The notes: a model not told the origin generated them from the letters alone. Shown: positions 43,855 through 53,751, counted from the stretch's first letter. The stretch: DNA of 64,000 nt from Pseudocitrobacter faecalis (GCA_003315335.1 QNRL01000008.1:239757-303756); one strand, 5' to 3'. A program made the numbers and translations.

Positions 43855-46356
43855 TTATGCCTTTGGTTTAAACCGCAGCAATCGGTTCGCGTTGCTCACG
43901 ACCGTAATGGACGAGAGCGCCATTGCCGCGCCAGCGACTACCGGGTTGAGTAGCGTACCCGTTATCGGCCAGAGAATACCGGCAGCGATAGGAATACCCA
44001 GAGAATTGTAGATAAACGCGCCCAGCAGGTTCTGCTTCATATTGCGCAGCGTGGCGCGGGAAATCGCCAGCGCATCCGCAACGCCCATCAGGCTGTGACG
44101 CATCAGGGTGATGGCCGCCGTTTCAATGGCCACATCGCTGCCGCCCCCCATGGCGATACCCACTTCTGCCTGCGCCAGTGCGGGCGCATCGTTGATGCCA
44201 TCGCCGACCATCGCCACTTTCTGCCCCTGACGTTGCAGATTTTTAATGGCTTCGGCTTTGCCGTCCGGCAGTACACCTGCGATCACCTCATCAATACCCG
44301 CTTCTTTTGCAATGGCATTGGCGGTGGTTGGGTTATCGCCGGTTAGCATAACCAGACGGTATCCTTCGCGGTGCAGGCGCTCAAGCGCCGCAACGCTATC
44401 GGCACGTAGCGGATCGCGGATGGCGAACAAAGCAGCGGCTTTGCCGTCGACGGCCAGCAGCACCGGCGTGGCACCTCGTGAAGCCTGCGCGTTGATTTCA
44501 CTTTCCAGTTCAGCGATTGAGATATTCTGTTCATTGAGCAGCGCCTGGTTACCCAGCAGCAGTGTATGACCCTCTGCTTCGCCGCTCACGCCCAGCCCGC
44601 GCAGGGTGCGGAAGGCGTTAACCTGCGGCAACGTTGCATCGCCCGCTTTTTCCAGAATTGCCCGCGCTAACGGGTGGCTTGAACCTTGCTCCAGCGCGGC
44701 GGCAAGACGCAGCGCCTGCGCTTCTTCAACGCCTGAGAAGGTTTTCACTGCCACAACCTGCGGCTTACCTTCCGTCAGCGTGCCGGTTTTATCAAACACC
44801 AGCGTGGTAAGTTCGCTGGCCCGTTGCAGCGCGTCGGCATCACGCACCAGCACGCCGTACTCAGCCGCACGACCCACGCCAGAAATAATCGACATCGGCG
44901 TTGCAAGACCGAGGGCACACGGACAGGCGATGATCAGTACGGTGGTGGCGATCACCAGAGTGTAGACAATCTGCGGCGCCGGCCCGAAGAAGTACCAGAT
45001 GGCGGCGCTGAACAGCGCGATGGCGACTACGGCAGGCACGAAGACCGCCGAAATTTTATCCGCCAGTTGGCCGATTTCGGGTTTACTGCTTTGCGCCTGC
45101 CGCACCATTTTAATTATGCGCGAAAGCGTAGTATGGCTGCCTACCGCGCTGGCGCGGAACAGAACGGAACCGTCCTGTACCACCGTCCCGGCGTGAATAG
45201 CATCGCCATGACTTTTTTCTTGTGGCACCGGTTCACCGGTGAGCATCGCTTCGTCAAACCAGGCTTCACCCTGAGTGATTTCGCCATCGACCGGCACGCG
45301 GTCACCGGTGGTCAGGCGCAACGTCATACCTGGCAAAACCTCGGCCAGCGGCACGGTTTTTTCACCGTCTTCCGTCACCACACGAGCAGACGGCGGCGTC
45401 AGATCGAGCAGTTTCTCCAGCGCTTTTGATGAACGCTGACGGGCGCGGGCTTCCAGCATATGCCCGAGGTTAATCAGACCGATGATCATCGCGCTGGCTT
45501 CATAATAGAGATGACGCGCTTCCATCGGGAACCACTGTGGCCACAGGTTGACGCTCATCGAATAGAGCCACGCCACACCGGTACCGAGTGCCACCAGCGT
45601 GTCCATTGTGGCGGTACGATTTTTCAGGCTTTTCCACGCGCTACTGTAGAAGTGGCCACCGGCGAAGACCATGACGGCCAGCGTTACCAATCCGATGACA
45701 AGCCACAGTGAGCGGTTGGCGTCGGTCACCATCATGTTGTCGCCGATCATTCCCCAAACCATCACCGGGATACCGACCAACAGCGCGACAATGGCCTGCC
45801 AGCGGAAGCGCTTCATGGTGGCGAGCGCGGTTTCCTGCTGACGTTCACGACGTTTGAGATCATCTTCAATCGCTTCCGCGCCGTAGCCTGCTTTCTCTAC
45901 GGCGTGGACTAAATCCGCGGCGGAGACACTGCCCATTACCAGCGCAGTGCGCTCCGCAAGGTTTACCCGTGCCTGTGCGACGCCCGGTACCGCCTGAAGG
46001 GCTTTTTGCACGCGAGAGACGCAGCTGGCGCAGCTCATTCCGTTGATCAGCAACTGCTGGCTGTCGTCCAGATCCTGGGCTGCCGGAAGCGCAGGGGTGA
46101 CCGCTGTCAGGGCTTCCGACGGGATTACTGCTTCCGCCAGCGGTTTAGCCTTTGGGTGGCTTAACTCTGCGCCGTAACCCGCTTCAATAATGGTTTCGAT
46201 CAGCGCTTCCGCACTGGCGCTACCGGTGACGTGGGCTTCGGTGAGGGTGACATCAGCCTGTTCAACGTCAGGACGTTTTTCCAGGCTCTCTTTTACACGT
46301 TTAACGCAGTGACCACAGGAGAGGCCATCAAGCGTCAGGTCGATAGTATTGGACAT
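43855..46356 (-). CDS. copA: Copper-exporting P1B-type ATPase CopA
   Basis: Inner-membrane Cu(I) export pump of 833 residues. Two heavy-metal-binding domains (GLSCGHC at Cys14/17 and GMSCASC near residue 110), eight membrane helices, the transport motif CPCALG, the phosphorylated Asp in VFDKTGTL, phosphatase motif TGEPVP, and hinge [17 protein letters not shown] -1 frameshift site after codon 69 should also yield the small copper chaperone CopA(Z). The promoter is of CueR type. Confidence 0.97.
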   Translation of the reverse strand: MSNTIDLTLDGLSCGHCVKRVKESLEKRPDVEQADVTLTEAHVTGSASAEALIETIIEAGYGAELSHPKAKPLAEAVIPSEALTAVTPALPAAQDLDDSQQLLINGMSCASCVSRVQKALQAVPGVAQARVNLAERTALVMGSVSAADLVHAVEKAGYGAEAIEDDLKRRERQQETALATMKRFRWQAIVALLVGIPVMVWGMIGDNMMVTDANRSLWLVIGLVTLAVMVFAGGHFYSSAWKSLKNRTATMDTLVALGTGVAWLYSMSVNLWPQWFPMEARHLYYEASAMIIGLINLGHMLEARARQRSSKALEKLLDLTPPSARVVTEDGEKTVPLAEVLPGMTLRLTTGDRVPVDGEITQGEAWFDEAMLTGEPVPQEKSHGDAIHAGTVVQDGSVLFRASAVGSHTTLSRIIKMVRQAQSSKPEIGQLADKISAVFVPAVVAIALFSAAIWYFFGPAPQIVYTLVIATTVLIIACPCALGLATPMSIISGVGRAAEYGVLVRDADALQRASELTTLVFDKTGTLTEGKPQVVAVKTFSGVEEAQALRLAAALEQGSSHPLARAILEKAGDATLPQVNAFRTLRGLGVSGEAEGHTLLLGNQALLNEQNISIAELESEINAQASRGATPVLLAVDGKAAALFAIRDPLRADSVAALERLHREGYRLVMLTGDNPTTANAIAKEAGIDEVIAGVLPDGKAEAIKNLQRQGQKVAMVGDGINDAPALAQAEVGIAMGGGSDVAIETAAITLMRHSLMGVADALAISRATLRNMKQNLLGAFIYNSLGIPIAAGILWPITGTLLNPVVAGAAMALSSITVVSNANRLLRFKPKA
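46145..46156 (-). promoter_or_regulatory. Programmed -1 frameshift site yielding CopA(Z)
   Basis: The heptamer C CCA AAG (46156-46150) is in phase at codons 68-69. A -1 slip leads to GGC TAA, ending a 70-residue product that contains only the first metal-binding domain. The same arrangement is known in E. coli copA, where it makes a copper chaperone. Confidence 0.8.
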
Positions 46357-46386
46357 AACAGACTCCTTATCTTCTGAGTGTGAATA

Positions 46387-46417
46387 AGCTTAAACCTTCC
46401 CGCAAGGGGAAGGTCAA
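46387..46417 (-). promoter_or_regulatory. CueR-controlled copA promoter
   Basis: Minus-strand -35 TTGACC (46417-46412) and -10 TAAGCT (46392-46387) are 19 bases apart, the overlong MerR-type spacer, which holds the dyad ACCTTCC...GGAAGGT (46394-46414). Confidence 0.88.
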
Positions 46418-46518
46418 GGACGTAGTGAACAATTACCGGAATTCCTTTTTGCCGGGCTTTAGTGCAACCTAAACAGGTTATACTTGGGCGAGCGATACCC
46501 CAGCATTTGGAGAAGAGG

Positions 46519-46929
46519 ATGAACATCAGCGATGTTGCCAAAAAAACCGGTTTAACCAGTAAAGCGATTCGCTTTTATGAAGAGAAGGGGCTGGTGACGC
46601 CACCGCTGCGCAGCGAGAACGGTTATCGTAGCTACACCCAAAAACATATCGACGAATTTACGCTGTTACGTCAGGCGCGCCAGGTAGGATTTAATCTGGA
46701 AGAGTGTGGCGAACTGGTGACGCTGTTCAACGACCCGAAACGCCACAGCGCTGATGTGAAAGCGCATACTTTGCAGAAAGTCGCTGAAATTGAAAAGCAT
46801 ATCAGCGACCTGCAGGCGATGCGCGATCAACTTCTTGCGCTCGCGGCGTCATGCCCTGGCGATGATGGCGTGGACTGCCCGATCATTGACCACTTATCGG
46901 GCTGTTGTCAGCATAAAAAACAGGCTTAA
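46519..46929 (+). CDS. cueR: Copper-responsive MerR-family regulator CueR
   Basis: Activator of copA and cueO on Cu(I), Ag(I) or Au(I), 136 residues. N-terminal winged helix ([25 protein letters not shown]), dimerisation helix, and metal-binding Cys112 and Cys120 in [11 protein letters not shown] with a Cys-rich tail GCC. The ATG at 46519 gives the family start. Divergent from its target copA. Its last four bases (TTAA) are shared with the convergent ybbJ. Confidence 0.96.
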   Translation: MNISDVAKKTGLTSKAIRFYEEKGLVTPPLRSENGYRSYTQKHIDEFTLLRQARQVGFNLEECGELVTLFNDPKRHSADVKAHTLQKVAEIEKHISDLQAMRDQLLALAASCPGDDGVDCPIIDHLSGCCQHKKQA

Positions 46930-47393
46930 CGTTTTACCTGTTCAAAGAGTCGGACGCGCAGCGTAATACCTTCAACTGCTACGACTTCAACTTTTGACCC
47001 CGCAGGCAAGTCGTCATCAGCAATCACGGGCCAGGCGCTGTCGCCCACCCGAACTTGTCCACGACCATTCACCAGGGCGTTATCCAGGGTAAAACGCTGC
47101 CCCACAAGTTGTTGTCCGCGTTGATTAAGCTGGCTGTCGGCGGGTTTCTGCTCTTTAACCTGGCGCGCGAGCCATTTTGACCACAGCCACGCCGCCAGCA
47201 GCGTCAGGATACAGAAGATAACCGCCTGCCACTCCCAACTGACGGGCAGGATCCAGGTCAGCAGGCCGGTGATCACCCCGGCAACGCCGCTCCACAGCAG
47301 ATAACCGTTGCCACCCAGCATCTCGGCGGCGAGTAACAGACCGCCGAGGCTTAACCAGAAAATATGCGGATGAGCCTGAATCATCTCGACCAT
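46926..47393 (-). CDS. ybbJ: YbbJ, NfeD-like inner-membrane protein
   Basis: Protein of 155 residues with two or three N-terminal membrane helices ([31 protein letters not shown]) and a C-terminal OB-fold NfeD domain ([26 protein letters not shown]). It works with SPFH proteins such as QmcA. The ATG overlaps the qmcA stop by one base, so the two are coupled. Confidence 0.93.
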   Translation of the reverse strand: MVEMIQAHPHIFWLSLGGLLLAAEMLGGNGYLLWSGVAGVITGLLTWILPVSWEWQAVIFCILTLLAAWLWSKWLARQVKEQKPADSQLNQRGQQLVGQRFTLDNALVNGRGQVRVGDSAWPVIADDDLPAGSKVEVVAVEGITLRVRLFEQVKR

Positions 47394-48307
47394 TATCTTT
47401 TCCGTTCGTTGGCGCTGTCTTTAATCAGTTCGGCCACGCCTGCAATAGATCCCATCAGGCTGCTGGCATCCAGAGGCATCATGACGACTTTGCTGTTACT
47501 GGATGAACCAATTTGCTGGAGCGCTTCGGTGTATTTCTGCGCGACGAAGTAGTTGACCGCCTGAATGTCCCCGGCAGCAATTGCTTCTGACACCATTTTG
47601 GTTGCGCGCGCTTCCGCTTCTGCAGAACGTTCACGGGCTTCCGCTTCAAGGAAGGCTGACTGACGTTCACCTTCCGCTTTGAGGATCTTCGACTGTTTTT
47701 CCCCTTCGGCTTTAACGATTTCCGCCTGGCGAATACCTTCCGCCTCCAGAATATAGGCACGTTTTGTACGTTCGGCTTTCATCTGGGCGTTCATCGACGC
47801 AATCAGTTCTGCGGGCGGGCGAACATCGCGGATTTCGATACGGGTAACTTTAATGCCCCATGGGTTGGTGGCTTCATCAACGATATGCAGCAGACGTGTA
47901 TTGATGCTGTCGCGCTGGGAGAGCATTTCATCCAACTCCATAGATCCCAGCACAGTACGGATGTTGGTCATCGTCAGGTTGATGATCGCCAGTTCCAGGT
48001 TGCTTACCTCATAGGCAGCCTTTGGCGCATCAATGACCTGAATAAAACAGACGGCGTCGATGGTGACGTTGGCGTTATCTTTGGAGATAACTTCCTGAGA
48101 CGGAATATCTAAAACCTGCTCCATCATATTGATCTTACGACCAATCCTGTCCATGAAGGGGACAACAAGGCTGAGCCCAGGCTGAAGCGTATTGGTATAG
48201 CGGCCAAAACGTTCGACCGTCCATTGGTAGCCCTGAGGAACGATTTTGACGCCAGCGGCAACCACCACCAGCACAACAAAAATCATGATAGGGATAAATA
48301 TCAGCAT
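47393..48307 (-). CDS. qmcA: SPFH/stomatin-type membrane protein QmcA
   Basis: Inner-membrane protein of 304 residues (305 in E. coli), linked to membrane microdomains and FtsH quality control. N-terminal helix ([20 protein letters not shown]), SPFH domain from about 20 to 190 ([20 protein letters not shown]), then an Ala/Glu-rich coiled coil with repeated ILKAEGE/AEGERQS motifs. An in-frame ATG at 48346 was passed over for the AGGAGG-led one at 48307. Confidence 0.95.
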   Translation of the reverse strand: MLIFIPIMIFVVLVVVAAGVKIVPQGYQWTVERFGRYTNTLQPGLSLVVPFMDRIGRKINMMEQVLDIPSQEVISKDNANVTIDAVCFIQVIDAPKAAYEVSNLELAIINLTMTNIRTVLGSMELDEMLSQRDSINTRLLHIVDEATNPWGIKVTRIEIRDVRPPAELIASMNAQMKAERTKRAYILEAEGIRQAEIVKAEGEKQSKILKAEGERQSAFLEAEARERSAEAEARATKMVSEAIAAGDIQAVNYFVAQKYTEALQQIGSSSNSKVVMMPLDASSLMGSIAGVAELIKDSANERKR

Positions 48308-48485
48308 GAAACCTCCTGTTAAACCGTCCGTATAGATACGCGGCATGTGCCGCTGCTGAGGTTAAGTATATCGACTACCATGACGAAATTCGCCTGCCAG
48401 ATTTTGATATTGCTTCACTTTAGACCTAAAGTCCGGAACAAGACATTTTAAAAGAACTGCTAACTGTGTTTTAAAAAAGCCCCTC

Positions 48486-48719
48486 TTAAAACCGGTAGGG
48501 AAAAGCGGGGAACATCATGCAGACACTACTATCGTTTTTTAACGTATCGGGCAGCACGAAGGCCAGCAGTGTTAATTCTTCATTTCTCTCATGACGTTCA
48601 TCATAAAATCTGTTGAGAATCATCGCTGACGGAGACGCTATCTGCGGCAAGGAGGAAGCCCACCGCAGCTTCATGTCTGTTTTCGTCACCTGAGGCAACC
48701 AATGCAGTGTGATCTTCAT
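48486..48719 (-). CDS. Hypothetical small protein, unrecognised
   Basis: Frame of 77 residues reading MKITLHWLPQV at the start and ending FPAFPYRF. No family recognised, no strong ribosome site. A GC-rich stretch followed by Ts (GAGGGGCTTTTTT, minus strand) follows its stop. It shares the CATG start palindrome with the opposite-strand frame at 48718. Could be a decayed fragment. Confidence 0.3.
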   Translation of the reverse strand: MKITLHWLPQVTKTDMKLRWASSLPQIASPSAMILNRFYDERHERNEELTLLAFVLPDTLKNDSSVCMMFPAFPYRF

Positions 48720-48945
48720 GGAGGATTACGCTGTGTCCTGCAATGATCTCAGCGTTCCGCCAGACGTTTATCATGAGCAGTCTGGGTACTGGAACGGCTA
48801 TAAAATCACAGAACGTAAGGTTAATAAAAAGGTTCTGAAATACTTAAAAAAGAACTTTTCTGACGGAATAAACGTTACTGGAGAAGAGAAAAGGCGTTCT
48901 CCAATATGCGCGGTGAGCGCCATTTTTATTGCATCAGCGAAATAG
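48718..48945 (+). CDS. Hypothetical small protein, unrecognised
   Basis: Frame of 75 residues starting MEDYAVSCNDLSV, Lys-rich in the middle (KVNKKVLKYLKKNF), AT-rich compared with its neighbours. No convincing ribosome site. No family recognised; it may be a remnant of a larger gene. Confidence 0.3.
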   Translation: MEDYAVSCNDLSVPPDVYHEQSGYWNGYKITERKVNKKVLKYLKKNFSDGINVTGEEKRRSPICAVSAIFIASAK

Positions 48946-49022
48946 ATAAATTCGATTAACGCCTCATCCTTAAAAATCGTTACACTGTGTCCATTAGTCC
49001 GGAACAGGAGTTTCAAATAATT

Positions 49023-49694
49023 ATGAAGGAAGGCAACGCGATTCTGCAATTAACAGGCGTGGGTTATCGCATCGGTGAACGGCAAGTGCTAAACGATATC
49101 AATTTCAGCATTGCGCCGGGTGAGTTTAAGCTGATAACCGGCCCCTCGGGCTGTGGTAAAAGTACATTATTAAAAATCATCGCTTCGCTATTAAGCCCGT
49201 GTGAAGGAACCATTCAGTTTAAAGGACAGGATTACACCACACTGTCCCCAGAGCAGTATCGCCAGCAGGTTTCCTACTGCGCGCAGACGCCCGCTTTGTT
49301 TGGCGAGACGGTCTATGACAACCTGATTTTCCCCTGGCAGATCCGGAATAAACGCACTGAACCGGATACCTTTCTGGGCTTCCTGACGCGGTTTGGCTTA
49401 CCTGAAGAGACGTTATCAAAATCAATCAACGATCTTTCTGGCGGTGAAAAGCAGCGTATTTCCCTGATCCGCAACCTACAATTTTTGCCGGATGTTTTAT
49501 TACTGGATGAAATTACCAGTGCACTTGATGAAGAAAATAAGCATAACGTGAACGATATTATTCATCGCTATGTGCGGGAGAAAAATATTGCTGTGCTGTG
49601 GGTCACCCACGATAAAGATGAAATAGAACATGCGGATGATGTCATTACATTACCGCTCTCGGGAAAGGATGTGCAGGAGGCCACCCATGAATGA
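49023..49694 (+). CDS. fetA: Iron export ABC transporter ATPase FetA (YbbL)
   Basis: ATPase subunit of 223 residues of the FetAB exporter that lowers iron load under peroxide stress. Walker A GPSGCGKST, Q-loop SYCAQTPALFGETVYDNL, signature LSGGEKQ, Walker B VLLLDEITSALD, switch THDKDE. AGGAG lies 12 bases before the ATG, a long spacing; an in-frame GTG at 48987 exists but does not fit the family N-terminus. Overlaps fetB by eight bases. Confidence 0.93.
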   Translation: MKEGNAILQLTGVGYRIGERQVLNDINFSIAPGEFKLITGPSGCGKSTLLKIIASLLSPCEGTIQFKGQDYTTLSPEQYRQQVSYCAQTPALFGETVYDNLIFPWQIRNKRTEPDTFLGFLTRFGLPEETLSKSINDLSGGEKQRISLIRNLQFLPDVLLLDEITSALDEENKHNVNDIIHRYVREKNIAVLWVTHDKDEIEHADDVITLPLSGKDVQEATHE

Positions 49695-50466
49695 ACATGC
49701 CATTACCAATGAATCGCTGGCGCTCTCAATGGTATTAGTGCTGGTGGCGATTTTGGTGAGCTACCGGGAAAAGCTGGCGCTGGAAAAAGATATTATCTGG
49801 AGTATTTGCCGGGCGGTTGTACAGCTGATTATTGTCGGCTATGTGCTGAAATACATTTTCAATGTTAACCACGCGATTCTGACGCTGTTAATGGTGCTGT
49901 TTATCTGCTTTAACGCCGCGTATAACGCGCAAAAACGCAGTAAATACATCAGCAAAGCGTTTATGTCGTCGTTTATCGCCATCACCACCGGGGCCGGGTT
50001 AACGCTGGCAGTACTGGTCTTTTCGGGCTCGATTGAATTTACGCCGATGCAGGTGATCCCCATTTCCGGGATGATTGCCGGCAATGCGATGGTGGCGGTG
50101 GGGCTGTGTTATAACAATCTTGGGCAGCGCTTTAGTGCTGAGCAGCAGCAGATTCAGGAGAAACTCAGCCTGGGCGCGACGCCTAAAATGGCCTCAGCAC
50201 GATTAATTCGCGAAAGCATTCGCGCATCGCTGATCCCGACGGTCGATTCGGCAAAAACGGTTGGGTTGGTGAGTTTACCAGGAATGATGTCAGGGCTGAT
50301 ATTTGCGGGGATTGACCCGGTAAAAGCGATTAAGTACCAGATAATGGTGACGTTTATGCTGTTATCGACGGCCAGTTTATCAACGATTATTGCCTGCTAT
50401 CTGACGTACCGGAAATTTTACAATTCACGCCATCAACTAGTGGTGTCGCAGTTGAAGAAGGGATGA
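49687..50466 (+). CDS. fetB: Iron export ABC transporter permease FetB (YbbM)
   Basis: Inner-membrane permease of 259 residues, as in E. coli, with about seven helices. Family motifs: ALEKDIIWSICRAVVQLIIVGYVLKYIF, GMIAGNAMVAVGLCYNNLGQRF, and TVDSAKTVGLVSLPGMMSGLIFAG. The start has AGGAGG upstream and overlaps the end of fetA. Confidence 0.95.
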   Translation: MNEHAITNESLALSMVLVLVAILVSYREKLALEKDIIWSICRAVVQLIIVGYVLKYIFNVNHAILTLLMVLFICFNAAYNAQKRSKYISKAFMSSFIAITTGAGLTLAVLVFSGSIEFTPMQVIPISGMIAGNAMVAVGLCYNNLGQRFSAEQQQIQEKLSLGATPKMASARLIRESIRASLIPTVDSAKTVGLVSLPGMMSGLIFAGIDPVKAIKYQIMVTFMLLSTASLSTIIACYLTYRKFYNSRHQLVVSQLKKG

Positions 50467-50479
50467 AACCGCACACAAC

Positions 50480-50577
50480 GCCCCTCTCCCACGGGGAGAG
50501 GGAGAAAACTGCAGACACTTAAACTTTGGCACGATCGGTCCCCTCTCCCTCGAGGGAGAGGGTTAGGGTGAGGGGGC
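50480..50577. repeat. CCCTCTCCC-type intergenic repeat, copy 3
   Basis: Blocks CCCCTCTCCCACGGGGAGAG and CCCTCTCCCTCGAGGGAGAG with GCACGATCGGTCC between; inverted in orientation relative to copy 1 at 32662. Lies between convergent fetB and cnoX. Confidence 0.8.
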
Positions 50578-50611
50578 AAATGTACGCACAAATCCCCCAA
50601 CCAGCACGAGA

Positions 50612-51466
50612 TCAGTACAGCAGCGAATACAACTTACGACGATACTTCGACGCCAGTGCATCACCGGTACCTAACGCGGCCAGGATCTCTTGCAGCATTT
50701 TACGTGCCTGACCATCAGCCGCGCCGAGGTCTTTTTGCAGATGGCTGAACAACAGTTCCAGCGCTTCTTCATTACGGCCAACCTGATGCAGTTGTAATGC
50801 CAGCTGCGATGCCAGGGCGGCATCTTCCGGGTTCTGTGCAACCTGCTGTTGTAACTGCTGGATTTCCGGCGTATCCGCGGCCTGTTTCAGCAATTCAATT
50901 TTCGCCAGCAACCCCTGATAGCGGGTATCCTGATCCTGTAATGGCACGGTTTTCAGTACGGCTTCCGCGTCTTCAGAACGGTTCAGGGCGATCTGCGTTT
51001 CTGCCAGCAGCAGGCCAATCTGGCTATCCTGATTCGACATGGACCACGCATCTTTCAGCAGCGGCAGCGCGTCGGCATAGTTGCCTTCCTGCATCAGCTC
51101 CATTGCCTGCTGGGCTTTCAGCTCTTCTTCACGCGGCAGCACTTTATCGAGCAAGGCGCGAATAGCTTCTTCCGGCTGTGGGCCCTGGAAACCGTCCACC
51201 GGTTGACCGTTCTGGAACAGGTAAACCGTGGGGATAGCGCGCAGGCCAAACTGTGAAGCCACCATCTGCTCAGCGTCGCAGTCAACTTTTGCCAGAATAA
51301 ACTGACCGTTGTACTGGGCAGCAAGGCTTTCCAGCACCGGTGTCAGCTCCAGACAGTGCTGGCTGCGTTCAGACCAGAAGTAGAACAGAATCGGCGTCGT
51401 GACGGATTGTTCCAGCGTCTGGTGCAGGTTAGCTTCGGTAATATTGACGATATTCTGTACGGACAT
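50612..51466 (-). CDS. cnoX: Chaperedoxin CnoX (YbbN)
   Basis: Holdase chaperone with a thioredoxin-like N-domain and TPR-like C-domain, 284 residues, that protects proteins from overoxidation and hands them to GroEL and DnaK. The usual CGPC active site is replaced by SQHC at residues 35-38, so it lacks reductase activity, as in E. coli. ATG at 51466 matches the family; upstream in-frame start at 51523 rejected. Confidence 0.95.
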   Translation of the reverse strand: MSVQNIVNITEANLHQTLEQSVTTPILFYFWSERSQHCLELTPVLESLAAQYNGQFILAKVDCDAEQMVASQFGLRAIPTVYLFQNGQPVDGFQGPQPEEAIRALLDKVLPREEELKAQQAMELMQEGNYADALPLLKDAWSMSNQDSQIGLLLAETQIALNRSEDAEAVLKTVPLQDQDTRYQGLLAKIELLKQAADTPEIQQLQQQVAQNPEDAALASQLALQLHQVGRNEEALELLFSHLQKDLGAADGQARKMLQEILAALGTGDALASKYRRKLYSLLY

Positions 51467-51524
51467 GAGCCACTCTCTTTTGTCGGTTTCCGTAATATAT
51501 GGGGGCACGGCGCCCGGCTTCAAC

Positions 51525-51675
51525 TTAGAACCTATCCCATTCGGCTATTTTATTTGCCAGTTTGGCCTCGGGCAGTGCTCGAAATCCTCACGTACTACGT
51601 TTACGCTCCGGTTTCTGCGCGCTGTCCGTGTCCAAACTGCCTGCAACAATTACGCCTGGTGGGACAGGCTCTTAG
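51525..51675. mobile_element. MITE-like repeat element of about 150 bp
   Basis: The ends TTAGAACCTATCCCATTCGG and, on the other strand, CTAAGAGCCTGTCCCACCAGG are imperfect terminal inverted repeats, and the interior has no coding frame. It sits between ybbN and ybbO, and its right end supplies the ybbO stop codon. I recall similar sequences scattered in enterobacterial genomes but cannot confirm a name. Confidence 0.6.
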
Positions 51676-52442
51676 CCGCGTAAAATTTTGTCCATCGCGC
51701 GGGCCGGGAGCAGGCGCTTCAGCCAGCCAACGGCATGGGTAACCAGCGTCACCGGGTAACGCAGTTTGGGTTTATCGCTGATAAAGGCGTGACGCACTTT
51801 TTCCACGACCGCGTCCGGGCCAAGCGTAAAACGCGCGGCAATGCCGGGGTTCTCGACCGGTTTATCCTGCTCGATTTGATTCACGTTGTCGGTGAAGCGT
51901 GTACGAATCGGGCCAGGTTCAATCAGGCTCACTTTTATGCCCGTGGTGTGCAGCTCCATGCGCAGCGCGTCAGACCACGCCTCGAGTGCATATTTGCTGG
52001 CGGCATAGGCGCCGCGACCGGGCGTAGAAATAAGCCCCATGACCGACGACGTCATCACGATGCGGCCTTCGCCATGCGGGATCATCGCCGGAAGAAGACG
52101 CTGAGTCAGCTGATGGGCGCCAAAAAAGTTGGCGGAAAATTGCTGCTCCAGCTGCGTCCGGGTCAGGGTACTGAGCGGGCCATAAACCCCGAAACCGGCG
52201 TTGTTGAACAGGCCAAACAGGCGATTGCCGGTCAGGGCGATAACCTCATCGGCGGCACGGTCGACGCTTGCCGGGTCATCGAGGTCCAACTCAATACCCA
52301 TAAGCCCCATGCCGTTCATCCGTGCGGCGTCAGCAGGGTTGCGGCAGGCCGCCAGCACGCGAAATCCCTGGCGCTTCAGCTCAAGTGCGCTTTCCAGACC
52401 AATACCGCTTGAACATCCTGTAATTAAAACCGTTTTTTGCAT
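51672..52442 (-). CDS. ybbO: Short-chain dehydrogenase/reductase YbbO
   Basis: NADP-dependent oxidoreductase of 256 residues; E. coli YbbO reduces aldehydes. Cofactor motif TGCSSGIG near residue 8, NNAG (LFNNAGFGVYG), catalytic Ser in TSSVMG and YAASK. The final residues MDKILRG match the family, but the TAA stop comes from the end of the repeat element at 51525-51675. E. coli annotation begins 13 residues earlier; no ATG is present there here. Confidence 0.93.
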   Translation of the reverse strand: MQKTVLITGCSSGIGLESALELKRQGFRVLAACRNPADAARMNGMGLMGIELDLDDPASVDRAADEVIALTGNRLFGLFNNAGFGVYGPLSTLTRTQLEQQFSANFFGAHQLTQRLLPAMIPHGEGRIVMTSSVMGLISTPGRGAYAASKYALEAWSDALRMELHTTGIKVSLIEPGPIRTRFTDNVNQIEQDKPVENPGIAARFTLGPDAVVEKVRHAFISDKPKLRYPVTLVTHAVGWLKRLLPARAMDKILRG

Positions 52443-52470
52443 AACTTTACCTGAGAACGCCCCTTTATAT

Positions 52471-53097
52471 TCAGGAGTCGTGATTAACTAGTGGTGCCAG
52501 GCGTGTCGCCATCCAGTCGGCGATAAACGGTTGGGCGTCACGATTGGGGTGAATACCATCATCCTGCATCCACTGCGGTTTGAGATAAACCTCTTCCATA
52601 AAGAAGGGCAGCAGTGGGATAGTGAATTCCTGGGCAAGCTGCGGATAAATCGCGCTAAAGGCTTCATTATAACGGCGTCCGTAGTTTGCGGGCAGACGAA
52701 TTTGCATTAACAACGGCTCGGCGTTGGCCGCTTTAATTTGCTGCAATATGGTGCGCAGGGTTTGTTCGGTTTGCTGAGGCTGGAAGCCGCGCAGGCCGTC
52801 ATTACCGCCCAACTCAACCAGCACCCAGCGCGGTTTATGCTGTTTCAGCAGTGCGGGCAGGCGCGCAAGCCCCTGTGCCGAGGTGTCGCCGCTGATGCTG
52901 GCGTTAATCACCTCTGTTTTCGGCTGCCATTTGCTGTTGAGCAGGGCAGGCCAGGCCGTATTGGCGGCCATACGATATCCCGCGCTCAGGCTATCGCCGA
53001 GAATCAACAACGTGTCTGCGGCGACAGCGCGGAAGCTTAACAGAATCAAAAACAGGACGGGCAAATGCCAGCGGAAAACGTGCTTGAAGTTCATCAT
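52471..53097 (-). CDS. tesA: Periplasmic acyl-CoA thioesterase I / lysophospholipase L1 TesA
   Basis: SGNH-type hydrolase of 208 residues with thioesterase, protease and lysophospholipase activity. Signal peptide ends at ADTLL (cleavage after AVAA near residue 26), then block I GDSLSAGY with Ser, block III GGNDGLRG, and block V DDGIHPN with Asp and His. The ATG at 53097 gives MMNFKHVFRW; frame is open further upstream. Its first 33 bases overlap the divergent ybbA. Confidence 0.95.
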   Translation of the reverse strand: MMNFKHVFRWHLPVLFLILLSFRAVAADTLLILGDSLSAGYRMAANTAWPALLNSKWQPKTEVINASISGDTSAQGLARLPALLKQHKPRWVLVELGGNDGLRGFQPQQTEQTLRTILQQIKAANAEPLLMQIRLPANYGRRYNEAFSAIYPQLAQEFTIPLLPFFMEEVYLKPQWMQDDGIHPNRDAQPFIADWMATRLAPLVNHDS

Positions 53098-53751
53098 CTT
53101 AAGAAATCCGTCGGTCAGGGAGAGCATGAGCTTTCCATCCTTACCGGAGTTAACCTGATTGTCAAACCGGCACAGACCATCGCCCTGATTGGTGAGTCGG
53201 GGTCAGGGAAGTCGACGCTGCTGGCGATTCTCGCCGGGCTGGATGACGGCAGCGGTGGCGACGTAAAACTGCTTGGGCAATCGCTGACGGCGCTGGATGA
53301 AGAAGCGCGGGCACGTTTGCGGGCGCAGCATGTCGGTTTTGTTTTCCAGTCCTTTATGCTGATCCCGACACTTAACGCATTGGAAAACGTCGAACTTCCG
53401 GCGCTGCTGCGTGGCGAAAGCGACAGTCAGAGCCGGGGCGGCGCGAAAGCGTTGCTCGAACAACTTGGCCTTGGCAAGCGTCTGCATCATCTTCCCGCCC
53501 AGCTTTCGGGTGGTGAACAGCAGCGCGTGGCACTGGCACGCGCCTTTAATGGCCGCCCGGATCTCCTCTTCGCCGATGAACCCACCGGCAACCTCGACAG
53601 GCAGACGGGCGATAAAATTGCCGACCTGCTTTTCTCTCTCAATCGCGAACATGGCACGACGCTTATTCTCGTGACCCACGATCCCCAACTGGCGGCGCGG
53701 TGTGATCGACGTTTACGCCTCGTGGACGGTGAATTGCGGGAGGAAGCATGA
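53065..53751 (+). CDS. ybbA: ABC transporter ATPase YbbA
   Basis: MacB/LolD-type ATPase of 228 residues. Walker A GESGSGKST, signature LSGGEQQ, Walker B LLFADEPTGNLD, switch THDPQL. With YbbP it forms a putative exporter, probably of lipids or hydrophobic compounds given the tesA neighbour (inference). Start MPAENVLEVHHLKKS as in E. coli; the start lies inside the tesA coding region on the other strand. Overlaps ybbP by four bases (ATGA). Confidence 0.95.
   Translation: MPAENVLEVHHLKKSVGQGEHELSILTGVNLIVKPAQTIALIGESGSGKSTLLAILAGLDDGSGGDVKLLGQSLTALDEEARARLRAQHVGFVFQSFMLIPTLNALENVELPALLRGESDSQSRGGAKALLEQLGLGKRLHHLPAQLSGGEQQRVALARAFNGRPDLLFADEPTGNLDRQTGDKIADLLFSLNREHGTTLILVTHDPQLAARCDRRLRLVDGELREEA

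Larger units (their letters stand above)
48441..49006. other. Extra segment between qmcA and fetA bounded by an 11-bp direct repeat
   Basis: The 11 bases AGTCCGGAACA occur at 48430-48440 and again at 48996-49006, bracketing about 0.56 kb that I do not recall between these genes in K-12. It holds two short weak reading frames and no clear transposase or terminal inverted repeats. It looks like an insertion remnant. The second repeat contains part of the fetA ribosome site. Confidence 0.45.

Noticed and set aside
44824..45429. 201-codon frame antisense to copA
   Set aside because: Shadow of the copA coding region.
48318..48346. Upstream start for qmcA
   Set aside because: Would add 13 residues before the membrane anchor and has no better ribosome site than AGGAGG before 48307.
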